Shown here: in pieces, positions 34,799-44,878 of the stretch
Layout of the letters: each line of letters starts with the position of its first letter
Numbering within the stretch: the stretch's first letter is position 1
From: Endothia cerciana
Taxonomy: Eukaryota > Ascomycota > Sordariomycetes > Diaporthales > Cryphonectriaceae
Direction of reading: 5' to 3'
NCBI GenBank assembly: GCA_026119935.1
Contig: JALRMH010000007.1
Coordinates: forward strand, 434,001 to 498,000
Length of the DNA stretch: 64,000 bases
Made by a program: the position numbers and the translations under genes
Notes under the pieces: generated by a model
The model's database searches: none
Told to the model about the DNA's origin: nothing
Seen by the model: the letters and a program-made list of their open reading frames with translations, nothing else

Positions 34799-35436
34799 GT
34801 GGTGAAGGAGGATGGTAAGTTGGTTCAGGGAGGTTGGCAACATCTCTTTGCATTGCGTCATGACGCTTGGAGATCTTCATTTGTGTGACATTGCTTGGGT
34901 GCACTTCTTGCGCCTCGTGCGATGGCGCCCGAGGCATGGCCACTCGACAACATGGCGAGGAAGATGTTGTCAATTCTGAGCAGGCTTTGTTGAGCAGGCT
35001 TTTGGGAGTCGTACAATTTTGAGCAGGCTTTACGCACCATGGAGCAACTGCGGGTGTCCACTTAGAAGACGCCTTGACGTTCATGACAATAGACAAGAGT
35101 CCAATTGAACGACACCTTGCTCGCATTCGGAGGCACCGCTTTCCTTCTTCTGTGCTATGACGCTTGGAATGACCTTTGCTTTTCACACACTTAAAGGCAG
35201 CATGGTTGAGTTGATAGGTGTAGGGAGATGTCACTCGATTTATATCCGAGACTATACAATACTTCCATTTCACTACAATTCACACTCGACTTATCGTACA
35301 GCTACTGAGTTACTAGGCTCCGTGAACATGACAAAAGAAATACAAATAGGGTCTCGAGAGGCCCCTGCTATGGGGAATGGTAGATGTAAGGACAGTAGTA
35401 TCGATCAACAGGTATCTCGGCGCGCACTCTGCAGCC
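34799..35436. other. Convergent spacer with short direct repeats
   Basis: 638 bp between the stops of the Dicer gene and the His-rich membrane protein gene. It contains three copies of TGAGCAGGCTTT (34977-34988, 34991-35002, 35020-35031). No gene is seen. Confidence 0.5.
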
Positions 35437-37785
35437 CTAATTCTTCGTGTCCCCCAAGATGTCACTCGCCCCCTGCGACCCGGACTCGGAGGGCGTGTAC
35501 GCGCCCGAGCAGCCCGGGCGGTACCCGTCAACCATAAGGCTCGACGCCACGTCGCTCGCGTCGTCGTCGCTGCCCTGATCCGCCTCCTGGTACGCAGGCA
35601 GCACCTCGTCGTGGTGCGGGTGGTCGGGGAACATGGCGGCGGCGTGGTCGGGGATGGAGATCGGGACGGGGGCGGCGACGCTCATCTGCAGGGGCATGAC
35701 GGCCTGCATCGGCACCTGCGCGGCGCTGCCCTGCCTCGAGTGCGCGGGCGAGTGGGCGTACGCCGCCGCAATCATGCGGCGCCCCTCCTCGGTGGCGGCC
35801 ATCTCGCCCACGACGTCCGCCGCGGTGCGGAAGCTGGAGATGTCCCGCGCCACGACGTCCTCGTCGCCCTCGACTGAGGTGCAGTCCGAGTCGCAGTCGC
35901 GCAGCATGGCCTCCTTCTCCTCCTCGTCGAGCCGCTGGTAGTAGTGCGGGCCGAACCAGAGCCTCCTGCACCAGGGGGCGTTCGAGTAGCTCCTGCGCCG
36001 GCGGTGCGAGAACGCCTGGTCGGAGCGGCGGGCACAGCGCTGGTGGAGGACGCGGATGAAGACGCCGAGGAGGATGACGGAGGCGGCGACGGAGGCGACG
36101 TGCATGAGGATCAGGCCATGTGGAGGGCCGTGATGACCTGGTGGGCCAGAGTGCATAGGGCCTCCTTCATGACCGAACGGACCGTCGTGATCGTGTGGTG
36201 GACCGTCGTGATCGAATGGTGGGCCATCATGATCGAATGGTGGGCCATCATGATCGAACGGTGGGCTATCGTGGTCGAACGGTGGTGGCGGGGGGGGATC
36301 CTCCGGTCCGTCATCCATGTGTGGTACGTGGTGAGGGCCTTCATGAGGGTGCTCCTTGAAGCCAAGGTGAGGTGGGTGGTTCTCCTCATAGTACGGATCC
36401 CGTCGGAGCTCAGACTCTGTTGGCCTTTCGGGGAGGATGACACCCTCGTCCGCCTTTGGTTCCTCCTTCACCTCATCGGCCTGCACATTCTCAGGGTTGT
36501 GGTGGGCGTGTTCCTCGAAGGACTTCGGCATGCCCTCACCCTTGGGTTTCCTGTGGCCTTCCGAGGAAGGGTCCCAGTGAGACTGGGCTTCGCCGCCGTG
36601 TGGCCCAGGCGCGTTATGACCGTGTTGGGATGGTGCAGAGGGCCCATCATGCCCGAATTTGTGATGGCCAGGCATGTCTTCAGGAGCCTGGGGATGTTTG
36701 TGATGAGGGAAAGCACCTGGGGGCGGAGGGCCGTGTGGCGGAGGGCCGTGTGGCGGAGGCCCGTGTGGTGGCCCATGTGGTGGTCCTGGGGGATGTGAAA
36801 ACTGTGGTCCACACTTGCAGAACGGCGGCGGGTGGCCAAAGCGAGGCGGATGAGGGTGAGGGTGAGTTCCATTCCGGGCATGGTTGTGATGGTGTCCAAA
36901 CTGGGGGAATGGCGAGTCACCGTGTGAATGGGCCTCGCCGGGCGGGTACATGTGGTGCCCGGGACCTGACAGCTTGCCATGAGGCCTGTGGTCGTGGCGC
37001 CCCAGGAAAGAATCTCCGCCGTAGATCGAGTATGCCGTGTCCTTCACTTTGTGGTACAGAACACGGATCGCACATTTGATCGAATCGCATTCTTCGATCA
37101 TGGGACGTCCATGGGGATGAGACCATCCCAAAGCCTGGGCAAGACGGCGTTCCTTCATCGTGATCAGCTGGGACAGCTCTGCCACCTGCCACCTCAGATG
37201 GTCCAGCTCGGCAATTTCAGCATCGACGTCCACTGCTTGATCTTCGTCGCAAGGAGGCTTTCCTTGGTTGATGGAGTGAACGCGGGTCATTGAAGCGGAG
37301 CCTTCCACATCTGAGATCCAGACGGGAGCGACCTGCTGGAACCGCAGGGTCAGGCCGACGTCGTCGACAAACTGTCCATTGACGGATTCGACGTTGAAGT
37401 TCAGGAGTTGCTCTTGGGGAACATCATTCCAAGCCACGCAGGTGAGGTTCCAGGTGGCGTCTATGACACGGTCGTCGTCCACAGTGAATGAGCCACTGCC
37501 GCCTTCAGGCAGGTTCTGGCCGTTGATAGAGACATTTCCGTAACCACAAGCATCGGTGGATTCATGAACGTCGAGACGGAAAATTAGATCTTGTGTCGTC
37601 GCGGCGTCCCCCGACTCAGGCAGATGGAGGGTGATGAACGCGCTCGGGATCGTGTCTACGCCTTGGTCGATCAGTGTTGGTCCGATGGGAAGTCGGTTCG
37701 CCGGAGACTCACCCTCTTCTAGTGAGACAGCTCCTGCCAGAGCCGGTGCCAACAAGACGGCACCGGCCTCGAGGAGACCGCGCAT
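35437..37785 (-). CDS. Histidine-rich single-pass membrane protein with signal peptide
   Basis: One frame of 782 residues. Residues 1-18 (MRGLLEAGAVLLAPALAG) form a signal peptide. The ectodomain begins with a beta-rich part (about 25-180, with paired cysteines) and a short coiled coil (DAEIAELDHLRWQVAELSQ), then about 330 residues very rich in His, Pro and Gly with PPHG and PPFDHDG tandem repeats. One membrane segment follows (about 557-580, LILMHVASVAASVILLGVF), with a positive-inside tail of about 202 residues (HQRCARRS, HRRRRS) ending in a Ser/Asp-rich region with DEVLPAYQEAD. This is type I topology. The His clusters suggest binding of zinc, copper or nickel, or pH sensing; this is inference. 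I know no named family. It faces eIF2-alpha across a 1.7 kb divergent spacer. Confidence 0.75.
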   Translation of the reverse strand: MRGLLEAGAVLLAPALAGAVSLEEGESPANRLPIGPTLIDQGVDTIPSAFITLHLPESGDAATTQDLIFRLDVHESTDACGYGNVSINGQNLPEGGSGSFTVDDDRVIDATWNLTCVAWNDVPQEQLLNFNVESVNGQFVDDVGLTLRFQQVAPVWISDVEGSASMTRVHSINQGKPPCDEDQAVDVDAEIAELDHLRWQVAELSQLITMKERRLAQALGWSHPHGRPMIEECDSIKCAIRVLYHKVKDTAYSIYGGDSFLGRHDHRPHGKLSGPGHHMYPPGEAHSHGDSPFPQFGHHHNHARNGTHPHPHPPRFGHPPPFCKCGPQFSHPPGPPHGPPHGPPPHGPPPHGPPPPGAFPHHKHPQAPEDMPGHHKFGHDGPSAPSQHGHNAPGPHGGEAQSHWDPSSEGHRKPKGEGMPKSFEEHAHHNPENVQADEVKEEPKADEGVILPERPTESELRRDPYYEENHPPHLGFKEHPHEGPHHVPHMDDGPEDPPPPPPFDHDSPPFDHDGPPFDHDGPPFDHDGPPHDHDGPFGHEGGPMHSGPPGHHGPPHGLILMHVASVAASVILLGVFIRVLHQRCARRSDQAFSHRRRRSYSNAPWCRRLWFGPHYYQRLDEEEKEAMLRDCDSDCTSVEGDEDVVARDISSFRTAADVVGEMAATEEGRRMIAAAYAHSPAHSRQGSAAQVPMQAVMPLQMSVAAPVPISIPDHAAAMFPDHPHHDEVLPAYQEADQGSDDDASDVASSLMVDGYRPGCSGAYTPSESGSQGASDILGDTKN
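36190..36290 (-). repeat. 21 bp coding repeat (PPFDHDG)
   Basis: Four to five tandem 21 bp units within the His-rich gene encode PPFDHDS/PPFDHDG/PPHDHDG. The nucleotide copies are nearly identical, which suggests recent expansion or gene conversion. Confidence 0.8.
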
Positions 37786-39523
37786 GATGTATGGTCAAGA
37801 GTGCCACCAGACTTGAACAGACTGGGACCTCTTGTGCAGAAAGGACAGATAAAAGACGATAATTTGGGATGGAAACAAAAGAGAGTCCCAGAACGGAATG
37901 GAACAGGACAATGACAAGTCGAAGCCAGGGCTAGCCAAGGTATTATAAGAGGCAAGGCGGAGGAGACCCCTGACAGAATATGAGAGGAGACCGGGTGGTG
38001 GGGGTGCCAGCGCTGTGTAAAGTTAGGATGGAGTCTATCCTGGAAGTGGGTATGGATTCGCAATTCGGCACGCATGAACCCAAGGCTCAGCCTCGAATGG
38101 GGAAGGGTTTTTTTTTTTTTCCAGAGCCAGGTCAACCCTCGCGACAGATGAAAATTTCCCGATGATGCAAGCAAGCACCCAGTTCCCTGCCGGCGACAGG
38201 TGAGGGTGGGCTTCACAAGACTGACGACGAAATTGAGGCAAGTGCATCCTCCAGAGTAGCCAAAAGGCGACATCACGAGAATGTGTCTGATCGAATGTAT
38301 GAGAGCCCAAAGCAGAAACGAATTGCGCAAGCAGGCTCAGGGTGGCCAATAGCAGACGACGAGCTTACGAGGCCACGCACTGCGCCGAAATGGGTTCGGT
38401 CGAGGACCCACATCGTCGCACACACAGGCCACAGTCGTGATAGGAACCTCACAGCCGCAACATGGGCCGCTCCCGCTAGCAGTTGGAGGCAGGCCCTGGT
38501 CCGTGATATCCGCCTGATTAGATCCGAGAGGTCCCGGCGCCTGGCGCCATCTCCTGACAGGCCTGACACGGCGCAACCTGAATGAGTGTGTGTTGTTGTC
38601 CTCATGATGCACCCCGTCCCAGCGATCAGCACCCGGGCCAGGCCGAGCGACGGTTCTCAAACTCAGCTTGACATGCTCAGTCGATTGGACTAGCGAGCAA
38701 GCACACGACCCCGTTGATGTGGAGCGCCGCGCATGGTGTTATCAGACTGATGGCGCCCTCTCAGTTATCTCTGGGTGCGCAAGACTACCTCAGGGCTATT
38801 CTCGGCCGAATGAAACACACATGGCACCGTTGAGAGGGACAGATGATTCCACAGTGGCCCTGCCGGTGCCTGATGCCAGCGAGACCTAATCCCTTGGGTG
38901 GTTGTAAAGCCTCTCCGTGGAGGGATCACCCGCGATGGCCTTCAAAGAAACAACCACGGAGAGATCCATTCTGAGTGGTGGAGCTGCCTGTAGGGGTAAA
39001 TAGGCCGGCCGTGTAAGCGTGTAAGCCCTTGTCGTCCCGCGCCACAAGATGTCGATTGTTCTTGGGAGAGGTGGTGAGTGTTGTTCGTGGTGTTTCTCTG
39101 TTCGACGTTTCCACCCAAAGGCTTCACTGACCGGGACTTCATGTGGCGCATGGGCGGGGCTTGCCGCGCTGTGGCGCATGGTGGGCTAAATGGTCGGTCC
39201 ATAGGCTGCCCGTGACTGGGACCGGGATTTTGTTCGAGGGGCTCAACTCCCAACTTTTGCCTGCCCCTCCAGACAGACGAACGAATTGCTTCCTTGTTGC
39301 TAGCTGCCAAAAATCCGCCCAAGTGACTCAACTGCGACAACAATCTTTCGGCACAGCGACCGCTTTCATTACACCGCCGTCATTCCATCGTTTGACAGTC
39401 TGTCAAAATCTTCTACATCGGAAGGCTGTCGCTGTTTTTTGATGAAAACGCGCCCGAGCATATCGTTCTCCATCTTCGCCTCCATCCGCACCCAACGCCA
39501 CTTCGTACAGACCAGCCGTCAAA
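37786..39523. promoter_or_regulatory. Divergent promoter region, His-rich membrane protein and eIF2-alpha
   Basis: 1.7 kb between two divergent starts, with a T run near 38107-38120 and no supported ORF. Pyrimidine-rich sequence just before 39524 fits a fungal leader of a strongly expressed gene. Confidence 0.45.
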
Positions 39524-40824
39524 ATGTCGCTGACGAATTGTCGGTTCTACGGTGAGCCCGATTTCTAGATGCAGGGAGTTCTTACATGAAAGGACACCGG
39601 AATGACTTTTTTGGGGGGGGGCACAGAGGAGAAGTATCCCGAGGTGGATAGCTTCGTCATGGTGAATGTCAAGCAGGTAGGTCCAACGGGCAACGCGACC
39701 GCACCCCCGAACCGTGCTGACAGGTGGGTGTCCAGATCGCCGACATGGGAGCATATGTCAAGCTTCTGGAATACGATAACATGTTTGTTTCTCCCTCCCA
39801 GATCGCCCAGGTCGGTCGACTAACGGGGCCTCAGCGACGGCATGATCCTGCTTTCCGAGCTTTCCCGAAGACGTATCCGATCTATTCAGAAGCTCATCCG
39901 CGTCGGAAGGAACGAGGTCGTCGTCGTTCTCAGAGTGGACAAGGAGAAGGGTTATATCGATCTCTCCAAGCGTCGTGTTTCGCCCGAGGACATCATTAAG
40001 TGTGATGAGAGGTACAACAAGAGCAAGGTTGTCCACTCCATAATGCGGCAGTACGTGGATCCAACGGCGCATCGGATGCCCCGACGACGTACGGCTGACG
40101 ACGAGACAGTGTGGCCGAGAAGACTCAGACCCCGATCGAGGAGCTTTACGAGAGCATCGCTTGGCCTCTGAACCGGAAATACGGACACGCGATCGACGCG
40201 TTCAAGCTCAGCATTACGTGCGCGCCAGTCCTCCCTTCTGTGATCACGACCCTGGGGCCTCTGATTGGTGACTGACCTCTTGCTAGGAATCCTGATGTTT
40301 GGGCCGACATCAAGTTCCCCAGCGCCCCGATCGAGGAGGAACTCAAGAGCTACATCTCCAAGAGGTTGACACCCCAGCCCACCAAGCTGCGTGCCGATAT
40401 CGAGGTCACCTGCTTTGGCTACGACGGGATCGATGCCATCAAGACTGCGCTGAGGTACGACGCTGTCCAAACGCCATGCCTGGTCTCCAGCTGAACTAAT
40501 TTTCTTAGCCGCGCCGAGGCAAACAACACAGAGGAGAACCAGATCAAGGTCCGGCTCGTCTCCCCACCGCTGTACGTCCTCACCAGCCAGTGTCTGGACA
40601 AGAACTCGGGCATCGCAAGACTCGAGCAGGCCATCGCAGATGTCAAGGCAAGCATCGAGGGCGCCAACGGCAAGCTCACGGTCAAGATGGAGCCCAAGGC
40701 GGTCACCGAGTCCGACGATGCCGAGCTCCAGGCCCTGATGGAGAAGCGCGAGCGGGAGAACGCGGAGGTCAGTGGTGATGAGAGTGTCAGCGAGTCTGAC
40801 GACAACATCCCTGCTGAGGTCTAA
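39524..40824 (+). CDS. sui2: Translation initiation factor eIF2 alpha subunit
   Basis: Seven exons: 39524-39551, 39627-39676, 39736-39782, 39835-40050, 40110-40217, 40287-40454 and 40509-40824, giving 310 residues. The S1/OB-fold N-terminus carries MVNVKQIADMGAYVKLLEY and ILLSELSRRRIRS, whose Ser at residue 52 (Ser51 in the usual numbering) is the target of the Gcn2 kinase. A helical domain (WPLNRKYGHAIDAFKLSI) and the C-terminal alpha/beta domain (FGYDGIDAIKTAL) follow, with an acidic Ser/Glu tail (SESDDN). It is part of the ternary complex that delivers initiator Met-tRNA. I chose the acceptor ending GTCCAG at 39735 since it restores the conserved KQIADMG; an acceptor 12 bases upstream would add VGVQ. 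Donor 3 (GTTTGT) is weak. Confidence 0.95.
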
Positions 40825-42349
40825 TGTCTTTTCCCTTCGCATCTCCGGCGTAATGGTCTAGAAAGGATTTCAAAAAGGGAGAATGTGCGGTGAAAGATTA
40901 AGTGGTGTGTCTGATTTGCGACACATGGAGCTTCTTGGCTCTTCAGAGAGGCAGTCATGCAGGAGTGAGCCACAAAAAAACCAAAAAAAAACTCTCAAAA
41001 TTGACACCAGATTGGACCAAAGACCCTGGACTCTCTGCAAGTGTCCTGCAGGCTTCCTCTTGTATGAGCTTACCCCAAGGCCCCGAATGATCTGTCACCT
41101 CTCCGCCATCATCCTCGCCGCGGCCTGCGAAACCACGTTGACGCTCTGTAGCGGAACGAGCATCAGATGCCTACCAGAACTGACCAGACGCAGGTGACAG
41201 ACTCGCTCATCAAGCCGCAGGTGGGATACCGGCTTCGGGTATAATTCTTAAATTTCCATATTTATAGGAGGGAGGAGCCGAGGGCAGGCACTAGAGAGTG
41301 CAGACTTGAGGCCGGCTGTCCCATAGTCTACATCGGCTCTCGCCTAATTCAAAACACCCCCAATCTCCGTTCTTCACGTAAAGAGTTGTGGAGATCCGAC
41401 CTTGATATTTGTGGCATTGGGGAGACGAACCTTTGAGGAGCACAGGTATCGACGGCTCGGAGTGTGAGCTGGACCTTGTCCACGGGTGCTATGCTAGACA
41501 CCTGCCTGCCCGAAAGGTGACGCTTCCGATCCGGGCGGCAGGCATATCTAACAGGGTGAGGTTCTGGACCTCAGCACTCAGCACGTAGTAGGACGGTGGA
41601 AATGCCATTTTGGTGAGGCCCACGTCAACGGCGCCCAGCGCAATCTTGAGCTGCGGCCTGGAGGGGGCTGTGGCGGGCCAATGGCAGTGCAGAGACCGCC
41701 TGTAACCAACCCCACCTTCTCCCGCCGGCACCGCGGGTGGACCCCGTACTCATTTGCCTCGCCTGCTCAGTATTGTTATAGTATGTACTGATCTGGAATT
41801 CCAGGGCCAGCGGCACCACCACCAGGGGCAAGGTACTCCCCCTCCGTACCGGCGGCACATACATACACAGCACATATCCTCCCGCGCCTTGGCAGAGAGC
41901 TGGCGGTTCAGCTCTCCCACCTTCACCACATCACACTTGTCTTATCGCGGGGGGCTCTGTCACGCCGGCGCAACACCCTCCAGAACCCTACCTATAGCAA
42001 GCTAGCGCCAGAACCCCGCCCAGCTGGGAGCGGATGCCATCCGAACGACAGGACGGCCGCTCCAGAAGACTCTTCCCCATTGTGACCGACCCGACTTGGG
42101 TATTCGACCTCTCACCACCCGTGGACACTTTTTCCCCATCCAAGACCTGCCGCGCATCCCTTCACTGTTCTGCGCCGCGCCCTGACACTGTCGGCCGTTG
42201 TGGTTCGCTCAGGACAAAGGGGCCGGACAATACGAGTAGCACAGCAGCCGCCCAGCCGCCAATCACCCGCGGAAGGCGATAGAGACCTAGAGAGGAAAGG
42301 GGGACAGGCCACATAACATAACGTACACCACGATAACGTAGACGACAAG
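40825..42349. other. Intergenic region between eIF2-alpha and the RanBP1-domain gene
   Basis: 1.5 kb with no supported gene. Two A-runs lie at about 40974-40990 in the 3' region of eIF2-alpha. A small inverse-strand ORF at 41625-41873 has no motif. Confidence 0.5.
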
Positions 42350-44171
42350 ATGGCCGACGATCTTCCCAGCCACCCACCTCCACCCTCTACCACCTCCACC
42401 ACCGCCCACCCCGACGACAAGCAGGTCCAGCTCGAGGCCAAGGTGGAGGACGCAGAGACGAGAGCCGCGAGGGAGGAGCTCAAGCACACCGTCATATCGG
42501 ACAAGAAGGACCCGTCGGACCCGACGCCGAGCACCGGCGACGACGACGAAGAGATGCAGCTGCGATCCGGAAAGAAGACCCCCGACATGGCACCGTCCGG
42601 GGCACTGTCCACTGGGGACGTGGTCAGCGGGAAGAAGAGGGCGGCTTCGCCCAAGAAGAAGCGCGCGCACGACGAGGTGGACCAGCACAAGGAGGGAGAG
42701 AGCCACCGTGTCAGCAGCGGTACTGACTCAGACGGCGGCTGGGTCATGGTCGACGGCGACGAGAAGGACGAGAAGCACCGCTCAGAGCCGCAGAAGAAGA
42801 GGGCGCGGGACGAGACAAGCCCGCCCGCGGATATACACACGACAGCTACGACGGTGGGTTGTGGACACCGCCACCAGGAACTTTCGGAGAGAGAGTCTTG
42901 CATGCTAACGTGGTTCTGCCAGGCTGCCCCATCGTCAGCCGCCCCTGGCTCCGACCAGCCCAGCAAGGGCGACCAGAAACCATCACAGACCTCGGCATCT
43001 GCTTTTGCTGCCTCCGGCTTCTCGAAGCTCGCCTCCTCTCCATCGTCGCCCTTCGCCTCAATAGGAGGCAACAAGAGCGTCTTTGGCGGCGGCGCGGCCT
43101 CTTCGCCGTCCCCATTCGCGTCTCTCGGTGCCTCGTCTCCAAGCAAACCTGCGGCACCGGCAGACCTACCCAAGCCAACGCTGAGCTTCGCCAGCAGAGA
43201 CGCATCGGCCCCATCGCCGTTCGGGACCATCAATGGCTCCGCGTCTTCAGGCTTCGGGGGTGGTGGCAGCGTGTTCGGCAGCGGAAGTGCCTTTGCCAGC
43301 GCGCTCGGCAGATCGAAGATCACTAGCTTTGCGTCACCTGGGGCTCCGCTTGCCACTAAGAACGACAAGCCTGCCAAGCCGTTTGGCGCACCAGAGAGCG
43401 ATGCCGAGGATGAGGACGAAGAGGGTAGCGACAGCGACGGGGACGAGCCTGGTGGTAGCGGAGGGGACGGTGAGAAGGATGACACCGCGAGCAGAGCCGC
43501 GTCGACGCCGGCAGGCGGAGACGAAGAGAAGAAGACCAAGTACAAGAAAGGTAGGTCACGATGCCGTGGCCTGGCAGTGCTCAATTACCGCTAACCTCTT
43601 TCCCAGTGTTCGTCGATGACGGTGAGGCCGGCGAGGCATCCATCATCCAGGTACGTGCGCGAATGTACTATCTCGACAAATCCACCAACGCAGAGGGCAA
43701 AGATGAGATCGCGTGGCGGGAACGCGGCGCGGGAATTCTCAAGGTCAACGTGCCAGTGGAGTCTGTGACTATCGACCCGGAGACCGGCGCCGCCGATGCT
43801 AAGTCCTTCGACGTCTCGGTCCTGCAGGACAGCACGCCCGAGAACCCCAAGCTGGTTCGGCTGCTCATGAGACAGGACTCCACACTGCGCGTCATACTGA
43901 ACACGGTCATGCTTGGCAAGATGGACTTCAAGCTCAAAGAAGGTCTCAAGGCAAAGAGTGTGCTGTTCACGGCGATCGAGGGCGAGGATGCAAGGCACGT
44001 CCAAGTACAAATGAAGGTACGTATCTCTTGCCCTGCCTTCCCATCGAGATCCGGCGAGGTTAGTCAGTGCTGATTCTCACCCGCGTGCTGTAGATGAGTC
44101 CGCAAAGTGCAGATACCTTCCTGAAGGCTATCGATGGTATCAAGAAGAAGCTGGAGGAAGTCAAGCCTTAG
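42350..44171 (+). CDS. RanBP1-domain nuclear protein (Yrb2/RanBP3-like)
   Basis: Exons are 42350-42853, 42923-43550, 43607-44016 and 44094-44171, giving 539 residues. The first 170 residues are acidic/basic and disordered, with nuclear localisation signals (KKRAASPKKKRAHDE, QKKRARDE). The middle is FG-like (SVFGGG, GFGGGGSVFGSG, SPFGTINGS), as in nucleoporins. The C-terminal RanBP1 domain (from about 378) shows VRARMYYLDK, WRERGAGILKVNVP and LLMRQDSTLRVILNT, the Ran-binding core. FG patches plus one C-terminal Ran-binding domain match Yrb2/Hba1/RanBP3, a cofactor of Crm1-dependent nuclear export; a Nup2-like role is the alternative. Intron 1 (69 bp) is in frame and stop-free, so its retention would add 23 residues. 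Confidence 0.87.
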
Positions 44172-44878
44172 AGGACAGCAGGCAGAGACCTCCCCTCTGA
44201 GGATGCACCGAAGCAGTGCGGGGGCTAGGATGATTCTGTCGAGGAAGCCTGGGCAAGCTGCGGTTGAGAATTGGGATCGACTGTTCACTCGGTCTGCGGT
44301 CTCTCTGATCTTTCGAGGGGTGCCGCTGATGGACCTTGACTGATCTCGTCAAGAGAGACAGATGATGAAACGATGAAATGATCCCTCAGTGGTGGCTATA
44401 AGCATGAAATACCCATCTACTTTTCCGATTTCCTGCAGTCATTGGGCACCTCAAAATGGTACGAAGTGGGCAAATGTTGGCATTACATGTGTATATACCA
44501 GCAAGGGGTCAGGGACGGACGGACACGTGATAGACTCAAGGGCAGCAAAGAGACTCACTGCTGGAGGAATAAATTTGACATTTGACCGATGGATAATCTC
44601 CATTACACACTAGCTGCTCGTGCCAACCGTCTTGTGGTGTTCCCTTCCTTTCACTGCTGGCTAAGTTCTGAGGCGTCCTCGGCTCTCTTTTGTCGATGCA
44701 TGCCAGGCAAGGTCAGCTGCTAGCGCGTCATCCCCGCGTCTACGTCAAATCCCAACTTGCCACGCCCTAGACGAAGACGTCACGTCACATTTTCATGCAG
44801 CCTACAAACTTCTCTCACTGAGCTACAGACCGCTCCCGCGGCACACCCCTGCCATAATACATCAGAGATGTAGCCATC
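44172..44878. other. Intergenic region upstream of Hrq1
   Basis: 707 bp between tandem genes, holding the Hrq1 promoter. No ORF or RNA gene is supported. Confidence 0.5.
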
